Shown here in pieces: positions 51,041 through 63,295 of a stretch of DNA of 64,000 nucleotides; positions within the stretch are counted from its first letter, which is position 1; each line of letters opens with the position of its first letter. The position numbers and the translations under genes were made by a program. The notes under the pieces are model-generated. The model was given only the letters and a program-made list of their open reading frames with translations, had not been told where the DNA came from and did not search any database. This stretch comes from Vespa crabro (Eukaryota > Arthropoda > Insecta > Hymenoptera > Vespidae): NCBI RefSeq assembly GCF_910589235.1, contig NC_060964.1, positions 5,254,492 to 5,318,491 on the forward strand. The letters are read 5' to 3'.

Positions 51041-51073
<33 letters not shown>
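51041..51073. repeat. (GA)n array
   Basis: About 30 bp, pure at 51042-51068. Confidence 0.9.
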
Positions 51074-51074
<1 letters not shown>

Positions 51075-51271
51075 CATCGTACTTTTCGGAGATTTATCAG
51101 AAATTTAACAATCGCATGCTACTTATCGGGGACAATAAATTTTCTCTCACGTCTTGTTGGTATTTTATTTAACAAAAGTATGCGAGGCAAGTTATCTTGG
51201 TGATTCTATCAAAATATTAGTGGCAGTAAAACTATGCCGTGAGGACAACGATGAAGAGAAAGAAGAAAATC

Positions 51272-51310
<39 letters not shown>
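51272..51310. repeat. (GT)n array
   Basis: Nearly pure, one GTAT step. Confidence 0.93.
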
Positions 51311-51312
<2 letters not shown>

Positions 51313-51471
51313 TTCTAGAAGGGCGAAGGGAAAAGAGGTAAGTGTGAAAAAGGTTAAGGGAGCACGCTTCGCAACGTGTCAGACGTACCAAAGCGAGATT
51401 GTTTTGTAGTTTCTGTAAACTATTTAAAGCATTCACGGCCGTTAAGTTCGACCGCCGCAAAGTAGAGCGAG

Positions 51472-51498
51472 CGAGAGAGAGAGAGAGAGAGAGAGAGC
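51472..51498. repeat. (GA)n array
   Basis: 27 bp, preceded by GAGCGAGCGA. Confidence 0.9.
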
Positions 51499-51810
51499 GA
51501 AGCTTTATCCCGCAGACAAGTAGTTCGAGCGTCCGCAGCGAATTTCGATGAGCTCCGATTGTTTCCCACTTGATTATCCGGAAAACCACATTGCGGCCCG
51601 GTCGTTTCTGTATCGGCCGCTGTATCTCTTTCGTATCGACCACCCGCTATAACTCGTCCTCCGAAACACGCATGAATGGATATAGGATCAATTATTTGGC
51701 TATTGATTAATTCAAAGCTCATCCCTATCTTCTTTATTTGTTGTTCTCTCTTTTTCCGAACAAACTTTGTCGAAAAAGAATGTGGGAAATTAAAAGAAGG
51801 AAAAAACAAT

Positions 51811-51860
51811 TAAAAAAAAAAAAAGAAAAAGAAAAAAAAGAAAAAAAAGAAAGGAAAAAA
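51811..51860. repeat. Adenine-rich tract
   Basis: A runs with single G interruptions. Confidence 0.88.
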
Positions 51861-53030
51861 CGATCGTAGATTCAGAAATATCTTATCGAGTCGCAATCGT
51901 CTCGGCAATAATTTTCAATTTAGTCCAAGAAAGGTGATGCGAGAGATCCGATAGCGTGGTACTTCCTCTTGCGTTCTGCGTTTCCTTCATGCGAGAAGAC
52001 CCTCTCTCGAACTTTCTAAATCAAATCTACCATATCAGACGCATTTTATTTAATCAAGAACCACCTTTTTTCTCCTCTCTGCTAACATCTTCCGTCCTCG
52101 GGCAACAGCATACGTTTTAAACGACTTCCAAAGCCACTAGCTGCCTGTTAACTTAAACTAAATCAGGGACCACGATGAAGACGCAGATGGGATATTCGCG
52201 AGGGAACGCCCCTCGTCGTTCTCGGTTCCCGATGGATTCGATAAGAAGGAGAAAAAGAGAAAATCTAAGGGTTGTTCGCCAAGAGATCTTTTTTTCTTCC
52301 CCCCAAGGAAATAGAAACGTTCTAGTGTGCTCGTGCGTGGTATCTAGACATTGAACATTATCGGGAATAATTTCTTTCTATCGGATAAGAATGCATAGAT
52401 AAGAATGACATTACAAATAGTTCAGAGAAAAGAAATGTCCGAGAACTCGGTGAACTCTTAATTTTCTGTTAATAACGCTTGAAAAAGTAGCAACGTAGGT
52501 AAGAGAACAGCTAGGGGGAGGTGAGGTATGAAACTCGACGAAGGGATGATTAAAAATAATCCTGGCCACTTCATCGCTCCTGGCTCGTTGACGAATGATC
52601 TTATTAAGAGATTAAATTTAAAAGAGCTACCTCGTTTTCTCATTTCCTAATATTAATACAGCTTTCGAGGGATTATGATGCCCGCAGGGTTGTACACTTT
52701 TTATCGGACCATAATGACGATAAGTAACGAAGTTAAAGCGAGTCCGTCCTCTTCCTTTCCATCTTCCTTTTCTTTCTCACTTTTTCTTTCATACTTCTTT
52801 TATCTTCCCGTTTAAAAGGGAGAGAAGAAAGGACAGTGAAAGGATTTACGGGTCGGCGCAACGAAGGGAGCACAGATTTTATTAGCACTCCGATTACGTT
52901 ATTTCATGATACTTTTTGTAGCAAAGAGAACGAACGCTGCGTTGGAGCCCTTGTAAAGGCAATGAGAAATAGAAACGAAGAAAGAGCGAAAACGACGATA
53001 GTCAATCTCCAAAGGACTTGTGAATAAACG

Positions 53031-53032
53031 AA

Positions 53033-53084
<52 letters not shown>

Positions 53085-53086
53085 AG
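53031..53086. repeat. (GA)n array
   Basis: About 40 bp pure with GAAA at both sides. Confidence 0.93.
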
Positions 53087-53987
53087 CACGTGAGATTAAA
53101 TATCAAAACGGTTGAGCGTTGGAAAAGGAGTTCCCTTTCTTGTTCTTCTTCTTCATCTTCTTCTTCTCCTTCTTCGGAAAAACGTTATACATTCGACGCT
53201 CAAACCCATACCGGGGACCTCTTAAGAAACCTCTCGAAATACCTGATAACTCAGTGAAATTTGCGTCTCTACTAATTAGAAAACGGGCTCTAGAGAAAGA
53301 GAAGACGATGGGATAGATGCTATGAACGACAAGACGGTGTTGGAACGGCTTCCTTTTCATGGAAGAGAGCAGAGCACCGACCAAAGGAACAAAACTGAAC
53401 AGTCTTTGAACCAGTGCCGATAAGACCATGGCATCTACTTAAATGCCGAGAGAGATCCATATCTTACGATTTAATATTAAGTGTATTCCTTTTGAGATTC
53501 TCGAGACACGGTACTTTAAGAGTATCTTAACTGGTTAGACAGACTGAAGATAAAGCATCGTGATAGAGAATCACGTTTTGGATCTTCTTTCTTTCTCTTC
53601 CTACCTCCCAACCCCCTCTTTCTCTCTTTCTCTTCAATGCATACGGGGGAGGGGGGAAGGTGGGAGATAGATTTTTCTCATAACTATTTTTTGATACATG
53701 AAACCATCTGCTAATTTTTTTCTTTTTTTTTCATTCGATGCTCGAATTTTTCACTCATCCGACCCCGAACAAAACCTTCTTTTATCTATTCACTGCTTTA
53801 ATCCGAACGAGAGGGGTGTACGTTACAAAAACCGAAAACAATCCAGGAAGGTGATTGATGAGCGAGGATTTAATGGCGCATATCCGACGTAACATCGCCG
53901 TTAAGATAAAAGCAAGACTTCCTTCTCGTCTACTTACTTCTTACGCATCGTGTTAGCTGGTAATAATTCAAAGAACCGTACCGTCTT

Positions 53988-53990
<3 letters not shown>

Positions 53991-54022
<32 letters not shown>
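53991..54022. repeat. (CT)n array
   Basis: One GTCT step at the left. Confidence 0.9.
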
Positions 54023-54486
54023 TCCCCTTGGTGAACCATTCATCGTTCGAATTTCTGCGCCATTACCTTGAAACTTAGTAAAGAGAAAGAGAAAGTAAGG
54101 GAATTTTTATCGTTTCTTTTGCAAATAAACGAAATCGTTCGGCGAAGGAATGATTAACGTACGTAATCCAGACTATAATTTACTTCTATCGTACATGACT
54201 CATCTAAGTCATCCGTTGCTGTAAGCTATTACCTAGTCAATTTCCTCGAATGTGAGAATAAACGAGTATCGTAATTTGAAACTCTAAAAGTAAACGAGAA
54301 AATCCAGAAAGATGTGTCTCAAGTAAGTATTCGAGATCGCGTACGAATGGCGCTTTTATGCGACTATGAGAATCGAGTACGCACGTAGATCGTCTCTTGA
54401 GTATTTGCAGTTCGCACACCAGATGGTTCCCTTTAAAACGACGATTTAATCGTGGCTCCGAGCGATCGTCGGCTTCACGACACGAT

Positions 54487-54490
54487 GACT

Positions 54491-54521
<31 letters not shown>

Positions 54522-54533
54522 TGGACGTAAATG
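54487..54533. repeat. (ACG)n trinucleotide array
   Basis: About 13 ACG/GACG units with a GGCGAC interruption; related in unit to the 31 kb arrays. Confidence 0.88.
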
Positions 54534-54679
54534 TCCACCGTCGTATAAGTTCCGTATCCTCGTATTAGGAGTACGGACACCATCTCGTAGCGACTGAATA
54601 TCATCTAGGATTATTGCTCGACTCGGTCCGAGCACGTACCAAGCGAGAAAGGGCGCGAATGGCTTCGTGAAGTTCCAAT

Positions 54680-54683
<4 letters not shown>

Positions 54684-54717
<34 letters not shown>

Positions 54718-54720
54718 AGG
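54684..54720. repeat. (GA)n array
   Basis: About 32 bp pure, ends GGAGG. Confidence 0.92.
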
Positions 54721-55026
54721 AGGTAAAGCCATTAAAAACAAGCCGACGTTGTTCCCCCGATAAACCTCGGAAGATAATCCACCCCGTCGAGCGACGCCGT
54801 GCAACGCGCGTTTTGTGCTTTATGGCCGATTTCGGCAGGTCGAGACTCGCTTTTAGGGGTACTTTCTCAGTAACCGCAACGCGGTTGAATTTTTGCCGAA
54901 CTACCGACACGATAAAACGCCTTCCGAGGGAAAAAGTATACTTCACGCATACCAATGACTCTATCCGCTCGTTTCTAATGACTCTCGAATTTTGACTCGA
55001 TAATAAAATTTTTTAAATTACCTGTA

Positions 55027-55030
<4 letters not shown>

Positions 55031-55074
<44 letters not shown>
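55031..55074. repeat. (TA)n array
   Basis: 44 bp, pure. Confidence 0.94.
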
Positions 55075-55077
<3 letters not shown>

Positions 55078-55519
55078 ATACATGAACGTGTATACCGGAT
55101 ATGTTTAACTTTGAATGTGAAATAGCTGATTGCGAATCCTCTCGGTTAACTGAAAGAGAAATACGAAAGAAATACTATATTTCTTCGATAATTGAAAATG
55201 GTTGAAGTAAATGGAAAAATTGGCGAAGGGTTACGAAAAGATTTCAATTTACGAGAGATCCTACGAAAGTTTATAGACTAAACGAACGTCCGCTTTCTAT
55301 ACTTTCATCCTGTTAAACGAGTCCATGTAAATTCTCTGTAACTTACAATTTTATCTCGAAATATTGACGGTGGCATGAGAGGAAAGAAAACTAGGAAAAG
55401 AACAAGGTTGAAGAAAAAGTCGAACGGGGATACTGACGGAAAGAAAAATCGTTCTCGTTGAAGAAGTAGAATATCGAGGATTCACTTTCCTTCGAACGAA
55501 CTCCTTACGAATGAAGTAG

Positions 55520-55544
55520 TGAGAGAAAGAGAAATGAAGAGAAA

Positions 55545-55598
<54 letters not shown>

Positions 55599-55602
55599 AG
55601 AG
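55520..55602. repeat. (GAAA)n to (GA)n array
   Basis: Six GAAA units, then about 26 bp of GA. Confidence 0.92.
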
Positions 55603-55662
55603 GGAAAACAACGTGGGTGGAAAGGAATAGCGATAGAACGCTTAGAGGAATCCCTGAGTACG

Positions 55663-55689
55663 ATGGTGGTGGTGGTTGTGGTGGTGGAG
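55663..55689. repeat. (GGT)n tract
   Basis: Eight GGT-like units with one TTG step; a row of GG pairs with short loops. Confidence 0.85.
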
Positions 55690-56007
55690 CTGCGCGTATC
55701 GACGTATCGCTAAACAGGTTATTTATCTTCGTCAAGCGTTTCCCATGTCGGCCGTGTCTCACACCCCCCGTCGGTGAGATTAGCAAGAGAGAACCACACG
55801 CGCGTCCCGCGGCTATGATATATCGAACGACATTAAGGAGTACGCACACAAGCACGAAAAGAGCGAGGGAGACACGAAGGTGGCCATTGTATCGAGACAG
55901 TGCTCACGTCAATCGACACGTCTCGTGAAGGACTAGGGTGAAGGGTAGTTATCTTTTAGGATTTGCGTCCCTCGCGACGGTTATTACATTTTCTTTCTTC
56001 TTCTTTT

Positions 56008-56009
<2 letters not shown>

Positions 56010-56050
<41 letters not shown>
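56010..56050. repeat. Poly(T) tract
   Basis: About 41 uninterrupted T residues, the longest homopolymer in the window. Confidence 0.95.
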
Positions 56051-56052
<2 letters not shown>

Positions 56053-56675
56053 TGTAAACACGAACCTCCGCCATTGCCGAGAGAAATTAGCCCGGACGAC
56101 AATGACGGTAGGTATTACCGGCACATCCGACCTTAAAGGCCATCCATCATTCGGATCGGCCGCTTTCCTACTACACGTTCAATATTATCATAATATCGTC
56201 CTAGGCATTGTGCGACGCGAGATCGTCGCCATTCGCCAACGGCGACGCAGCCAGAGGATGCGTCGAAAGTGTCGGAGAGGAGTCGACGTTGTCGAACGCG
56301 CACGAGCAATCGCCTGCCCATCTCCCTGACAAATAATATTCTCTTTTCGTGCAAGAGTAATAAATCCCTGTCGAAGTACATTGATGACGTCTCTTCGTAC
56401 CTTGGCAAATTAATTTTGACGTTTCGTGAGTCAAGAATGGCTAATGGAGAAAGACTGATTCGTTTCTGACGATAAACGATATAGGTATATTTACAATTAG
56501 TTATATATTTTGGAATTTATATAAACTATTTAAATGAATATATACGTGGATACGTAAGAGAAGAGATAAAAACTCGGACTCGAGTGCCAGATGGAGAGTA
56601 TCGACTTTCCTTTTTTCAAGAAGCGCTTTTGATACTTTTATCGGTCGAAAGAATCGAAGAGAAAAGAAAAAAAGG

Positions 56676-56714
<39 letters not shown>
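56676..56714. repeat. (GA)n array
   Basis: About 27 bp pure. Confidence 0.9.
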
Positions 56715-56715
<1 letters not shown>

Positions 56716-57096
56716 CAAAAAAGTTGATGCGAGAAAAAGCCGAGAGAAAAACCGCGATTTAATATCTCACGAATTCTTCAAGGAATGGTTATAAGAGAGA
56801 GACTCATTGCATTTTTGCATTCGCAATAAGCCTTCTTGGTGAATGTCTTCGTATTTTCCATTCGCATTTCTCACGAATTGTGCCAGCCTCGAAAAGCATA
56901 AGAGAAATATTTAAATATCCGGTAAAATATGCGCAGCAGTAGGACGATCGGCTCGCATATCGAGCCAGAATTATTGCACGCGAATTCCGTTGAACCGCAA
57001 TCGCGTTCGATCTGTCGTGTCAAGTGGCATAAACGATGATGCATGCGAGTCGCCGAATGACAAGAGCTTCGGCTCACTTCTCGAATGATCGCGATC

Positions 57097-57099
<3 letters not shown>

Positions 57100-57154
<55 letters not shown>

Positions 57155-57164
57155 TTCTCTCTCC
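57100..57164. repeat. (CT)n then (TATC)n array
   Basis: CT to about 57142, three TATC units, then mixed pyrimidines. Confidence 0.93.
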
Positions 57165-57820
57165 ATCTCTTTTTTCTTTTCCGACCTGTTCTCGCCGATT
57201 CTTTCGACCTTCGATCTCCAAAAGGATGCACCTCATCCTCATCGATATGTCCTCGTTTATCGAGCCTAAGAACACGCCTCGATGATAAATACGTCAATAA
57301 ATCTATCGATTCGAACTCGTTGCTATGCTCAATCTGAGAACATTCGTGCAATGATTTTACGTCGCAATGCACATAATAATTATTAATGACTCTAGTGATT
57401 TCTATAAGTAAACTTCAATCGACGTCATCATTTCGTTTGCTCGACGGACTCGACGATCTCTTTATAGCTCTCCAATCTCACGGAATCTATCAAATGAAAC
57501 TTTCCTTTCTTCGAAAAAATTTTTAATATACAGAAAAATCTTTGCGGTTTGAATTACGGGCATATCGCATTACATGGCTTCCCTACGAAGATCGAATCAT
57601 TAAGAAAGTATACGCCCAATAATTTGTTTCGAAATAATGCAACCGTTATGATCGAATATCCAATTACTGCCATTAAAGTTTCGTCCCTGTTTTATAGAAA
57701 TTTATTCGGGAGTTATATCGTCGTTATGGAAAATTCAGTCTCTCAGAAATATCGATAGCCAAGAAGAATTATATATGTAGATGCTATGTTTCATCGAAAA
57801 TTGGTTTCTCTCTCTATCCA

Positions 57821-57821
<1 letters not shown>

Positions 57822-57864
<43 letters not shown>
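57822..57864. repeat. (CT)n array
   Basis: About 40 bp, pure. Confidence 0.93.
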
Positions 57865-57867
<3 letters not shown>

Positions 57868-58046
57868 TTCTCTCATTCTCCCATTCTAGTAATACTCTTA
57901 TTCTGCAAATAATTATTTCCCCTTACAATGTAATTACTCAGTCGTAGAGAGTGCGCAGGGTGCATCGGCGTAGACATTGTTTGGAGAGTTAGACTTCGAT
58001 AAATATTCGATACGGTACGGGTGGTGAGTCGATTCTCTATCTCTTT

Positions 58047-58049
<3 letters not shown>

Positions 58050-58084
<35 letters not shown>
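58050..58084. repeat. (CT)n array
   Basis: 34 bp, pure. Confidence 0.93.
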
Positions 58085-58089
<5 letters not shown>

Positions 58090-58407
58090 CTCTTGTAATG
58101 CGAGACGGCGAGACGCAAAAGGGGCGCGGTCGGTCGTCGTTCGTTGTCGAAAACGACAGGCCAAGCGTATACCATAAGCATATTTCCAGCGGATGGGGTA
58201 GGCAGCATAGGTTATCCGGTGGTCCATTGGTCAGCAGAGGTTAGTTGACCACTGGGTAGCCTCTAGTACGTTCCCTCGTTGCTCGTGTGAAATAGTGGCT
58301 GGCCACGCTCCAACCTCATACGTTAGTTCCGTTCATACGTAACCTACCTGCCAGCTTGCTTGCCTCCATCTCTTCTCCTCGAATCTCCTACTACTATCTG
58401 ACTATGC

Positions 58408-58499
58408 TAGTATCTCTCTCCCTCTCTTTCTCTTTCTCTGCCTCTCATTCTCTTTCTCTCTTGCTTTCTCTTTAGTTCCACAGTGCACGTACCTACTAA

Positions 58500-58550
<51 letters not shown>

Positions 58551-58560
58551 TTTTCTCTCT
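58408..58560. repeat. Pyrimidine-rich block with two (CT)n arrays
   Basis: Mixed CT/TTTC at 58408-58471, a 30-bp unique spacer, then CT at 58501-58560 with one GTC. Confidence 0.9.
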
Positions 58561-58797
58561 ACTTCTCTTTACGCTTCCTCTCCAACGTACCACCCTGTGC
58601 ACATGCGAAAACTTGCTTTTGGGTAGGGTCAGCCCTAGCTATGAACGTAAGCACTCACTCCTCCCTATCCCGATTCGAGCTAACCGAAATTCATGCTCGC
58701 TTCTCGTGATGCGCGTCTGGTTCCTTTGGTTGCCCGAGCAAAAAGCACGATAACTCGTTATCCCTGATTCCATACTCTATCCTATATGAATTATTTG

Positions 58798-58799
<2 letters not shown>

Positions 58800-58839
<40 letters not shown>
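58800..58839. repeat. (TA)n array
   Basis: About 38 bp, pure. Confidence 0.93.
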
Positions 58840-58840
<1 letters not shown>

Positions 58841-59022
58841 TCGTATGCATATCTAGGTTCATATCACACATTGCGAACATTAACCTGTATATCGTTCGCG
58901 ATATCGTTACTGTTACATTACCGTTATCTTCGACGATACTGTAATAAAACTTCCTAATTTCAACGGCGAAGCTATTCGCTCACTTGCTTTTTGGCTCTTC
59001 TTCCTCCTCGTTGTCGAAATAT

Positions 59023-59024
<2 letters not shown>

Positions 59025-59064
<40 letters not shown>
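59025..59064. repeat. (TA)n array
   Basis: About 38 bp, pure. Confidence 0.93.
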
Positions 59065-59068
<4 letters not shown>

Positions 59069-59761
59069 CACTTGTATAGGTGGAGACCCTATGCGTTCTC
59101 GCACGATTCCAGACAGCTTTTACGCGGTTTGCGGATCGCCGATGGATTTACGATCTTCGTGGCTTTCCTCGATAAGCGATTTCGACCTAGCCTGGCCTCG
59201 TAAAATTATCCGGTTTTATCGCTCGGCTTGACTTCGTCCAGTGGTAGCATTGCTATACGCTAGAGAGAAATGTATTGAAAGGTCGTTTCAAAGAAGAATA
59301 TGCTATACTGATTAATGTTCGTGTCCTCGTTCACTATTTATAAACCTCCTTTCCTTCTTCGAATTTAATAGACCGAATAGGAGAGTGGATTTTAAGAGAA
59401 CTCTATTCGATTATGGGATCAAGCTTCACTAACATCAACTATATACTATGTTCAAAATAATGCTATTCAAATTACACGATTATTCGGATTCGCAGCAATG
59501 CAGTACTTCGTTACGGTATCCAGTGACCGGAGTATTTTGGCTTTATTTGCGTTCGATTTCCCTGTAACACATATTTGAACGTAGAAATAGCTCGGTCGAC
59601 GCTGATGTGGACTTTGTCAACTGACCCGACACTTGGTTCGTTTCGATTTTAATCGATTCTGTGATAGAACAACGCTCATCAGCGTTAATAACATATTTTG
59701 AATTAATGAGCATATAACGCGTTAACGATAAAATAATAATAAATATGAACAGTTCATATTT

Positions 59762-59765
<4 letters not shown>

Positions 59766-59801
<36 letters not shown>

Positions 59802-59831
59802 ATATATATATGTATATATATATATATATAA
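59766..59831. repeat. (TA)n array with TAATAA and TG steps
   Basis: Three TA runs. Neither this nor the previous two TA arrays carries a mariner end as the 40.4 kb arrays do. Confidence 0.92.
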
Positions 59832-60335
59832 AAGCCCTTCGATTTATTTCCCCTTGTTACAGCGATCCCTCGGAAAGTAACCGTAATCCATCGAAGATGG
59901 ACAAATTTAAACGATGGAATATTATTCGACCTACGATGGGGTCAACGAATAGAATTGTCGCAGCATAACCAACAAAAGAGGCAAGTGCACTGCTTGTGAC
60001 GTTTATCATATTTTATTACCTTCGACCGCGAAAGCCTCATTGTTCGTCGTTCTGTTTTGCTTTCGATTATAACTCCCGCCTGCACGATCTTTCCCTTTGG
60101 GTTTATAATCCTAAAAAATAATATGCCCACGAAAGTAGATCACAGTGTTTTTCTTTTATTTTTATCAATAGCGACATAACAATTAATTATGAAACGTCAA
60201 AAGATTATTCTCGAAGAAATTTTCTCGAGGATATTTTCGAGATATGTTAAGAACAAATGCGAACACGAATCGTGAGAAATTTTTCATTTGATGACGATAT
60301 AAAAGAACAAAATCGCGCGAAGATCGTGCTACAAG

Positions 60336-60338
<3 letters not shown>

Positions 60339-60374
<36 letters not shown>
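60339..60374. repeat. (GA)n array
   Basis: About 35 bp, pure. Confidence 0.93.
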
Positions 60375-60376
<2 letters not shown>

Positions 60377-60686
60377 GTGACCGAATAGGAAACAAGCACC
60401 TTACTCTATTACCAAGACTAATAGCGGGTCAGCTCAGTTGACCTGCACTTAAACGATTTTCTCGTTACGCCTTCGTCGACTTGAATCATTTCGAATGTTT
60501 AACGTAGGAAAGAAGGAAGATGGCTGACAATATGATTCTTCCGCGTTTCTCTTTATTATCACCTTATTCGGATCTCTATCGCGTGCCCTTTAAATTATTT
60601 TCAAATCAATTTAAATTACCTACTTCGACTTGACAGAATCCTCTCGTTATTATCGTATTGTTAGTTTCACTCCTTCAAATCGTTTT

Positions 60687-60688
<2 letters not shown>

Positions 60689-60759
<71 letters not shown>

Positions 60760-60760
60760 C
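60689..60760. repeat. (CT)n array
   Basis: About 60 bp pure, then GTCTCTCTCC. Confidence 0.95.
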
Positions 60761-61107
60761 CTCCGTCTTTTTTTCTTTCAAGTAGAGATAGGAAAAGTTT
60801 TGACGGTAATATTGTCACACGATATACACGAACGCGTAATGGACGAATAATCGTCGAGGTTCAACTTAAATATATGAAAACATAACTCAAAAGTTAAAAT
60901 AATTTTCCAAAGAATCCATCTCTTTCTCTTTCCTTCCTTCCACGCTCGCACGTGACGCGTGGAGTATGAAAATTTGTCCAACCTGTTGCGTGGCATCTCG
61001 ATCATTCGAGATATGGTACATGGGGCTTTGATATTCGTACGTTTTTCCATGACGATGATGTCGAATTGATTTTAATCGATCCAGAGACGCTGAAATTATA
61101 TATTACA

Positions 61108-61141
61108 TATCTATATATCTGTCTATCTATCTATCTATCTA
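61108..61141. repeat. (TATC)n array
   Basis: About six units, with one GTC step. Confidence 0.9.
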
Positions 61142-61619
61142 CCACTACGTTTCGTGCGAATATCTCTAGCCTCCAATTTATGGAAGAGACTTACTTCAGG
61201 ACGAGAAACGTGACGTACCCACTCGATCATTCCTCGATCAACGAATCCCATCGAGAGAAATTGCTTTATCGAACATCGAAAACTCGGAATGAGGAAGTAG
61301 ACTGGCTTAACGCGTGCACTTGCATACGAAGTCATACTGAACGAAAAGCAGGCCATTGGGACGAAGCGGCTGTTTCAGCGGGTTTGATTAAAATCAGAAG
61401 TGATTTATACCCAGGCCTTGATCCTACACTCCTATTCCTCCTATTTCCATCAACGAATTTGATTCCGTAACGCCCACGCTGTTCCGCACTGCTCCGTTCA
61501 TTCGAGCGAATCTATTACGGTAATTTCTAGATCACCGGCGAATTACTCGTTCTTTCAACTTTCATGTTACTTTTATGACTTATCTTGAAAAGAAAAGAAG
61601 TAGAGAAGAAATAGATGTT

Positions 61620-61634
61620 TGAGAGAGAGAGAGA

Positions 61635-61676
<42 letters not shown>
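61620..61676. repeat. (GA)n array
   Basis: One ATGG interruption at about 61636. Confidence 0.94.
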
Positions 61677-61678
<2 letters not shown>

Positions 61679-63228
61679 CATCGTAAAAATCAAGATTCGT
61701 ATGTAAAAATGAAAAATAAGATTGCTTTCGACTATTTCGTTGCGTTATTGAAAGTTTTTGCCGCTTTTGGTTTATGCAGTAGCCCCGACGTACTATCTTC
61801 TCAAGTTCTCTCTTTATCTCTCTTGCCTAAGAGGAAGTAGAGAAAAAGAGAGATAGAGTACTGTTTGCGTATGCTTTATTCAACGTTTCGTTGTATATTT
61901 ATGGAATTTAAATATTTTCAAAAATCGATACGGTGAGAAGAGCACCTTAACGCATTCACTCCTACGTAAAGCTTCATGGAAATAATTGGGATCAAGAATC
62001 GAGCTCTGAAGGATCTACGAGCTCGTCTGACGTACAAATAAATAATGAACTAATGATAAAATAAACGATTGTTACCACTATCAATCGGATATATTTTTGG
62101 ATGAGAAATTTTTGAATAATCGATGCAACCTATAAACGATGTGGAAAATTGATTTTGCATGAGTTAGAAAGCTTAGCATTCCATTTTTATAAAATTTATG
62201 GGGACAATTTTCTGAAATACGTTTATGAATAATTGCTGCTAATTGTACGTATTATAAATTTTTATATAATACATACATTCATTTTTATTAAACGTCTTGG
62301 AACTTGCGTTATTTCGCTTAATTATCCGTGTTTATAATGATTTCCGGGTAACTCGACCGTTTTCGAATCGCGGAAGAAGAAATAAAAAATACTGAAGAAA
62401 GAGAGGGAGAAAGGGAGGGAGAAATTCCTACCCTGTTGGTAACAAAGCTTGCAGGGATGTGTTCCCCTCGGGTTACAAGACTCGCTTAATGCTTTAACAA
62501 GGTACGTGTTTAAACCGTCTCGGTTTCGCTTGAATCGAATTGCCACGAACGGAAATGGCCTAGGGAATGAGTATCGTTATTAATTACTTTCACGAGAATA
62601 ACTGCCTTCCCTTTTTCGACGTCGTACTCTGACTAACACGTTATCGCCATTATCTACGCTATGACGTTTCGTTCTATGCATTCTAGATCGTCAATGGAAC
62701 GTAGAGATTTCAGTTCGGAAACGGCATTATCGTATCTCGTTGATGGCTCGTAAACGCACGAGATTCGAGCCATGAGTGGTTTTCTTCGACGATTTATACG
62801 ATCGAGAATCGAAGAAATAGCACAGGATATAGACGGGTTTTGCTATCTCTCTTTGTGTTTACCCTCTACACTTCTTCTCTTCTCGAGTGCTTTCACGGAT
62901 ACCGAAGAGTCGAGCGCGACTTGAATCGTCGTACCTATTTCCGGTGCATCTTCGCGTCTACGAGAAAGACAATTTTTCCATTTTCCTCGTAGCAATCAAA
63001 GATCTACGATCCTCGTCGATGTTCGATCTTATACTCGCACAGTCCCAACTGCAACGTTGGACTCCGGCAATGCGCGATTGTCGGTGATTTCGCGAGGACA
63101 ATCGCACTTTCTTCGTTTCCGTTATCGCGAGTTCGTTCTTCTATTTCTCGATAGATATTACTTTGTCGATTGGAGCGCCGCCATCATTTATCTGAAGAAT
63201 TTCAAGTACGAAGGACGATTCGCGAAGA

Positions 63229-63295
63229 TTTTTTTCTTTTTTCCTTTTTTTTTTCCTTTCTATCCATCGCTTTCCCTTTTTTTTTTTTTTTTTTC
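63229..63295. repeat. Thymine-rich tract
   Basis: T runs broken by C. A similar T tract with TTTTA steps is at 63767-63805, and an A run at 63841-63856. Confidence 0.88.

Larger units (their letters stand above)
48630..54480. other. Gene-free stretch
   Basis: AT-rich unique DNA between listed arrays. A G-rich word (GGGGGAGGGGGGAAGGTGGG) lies at 53645-53664. Nothing else recognisable. Confidence 0.6.

Noticed and set aside
51331..51350. GAGGTAAGTG, a perfect 5' splice site word
   Set aside because: Preceded by purines, without an acceptor or an open exon before it.
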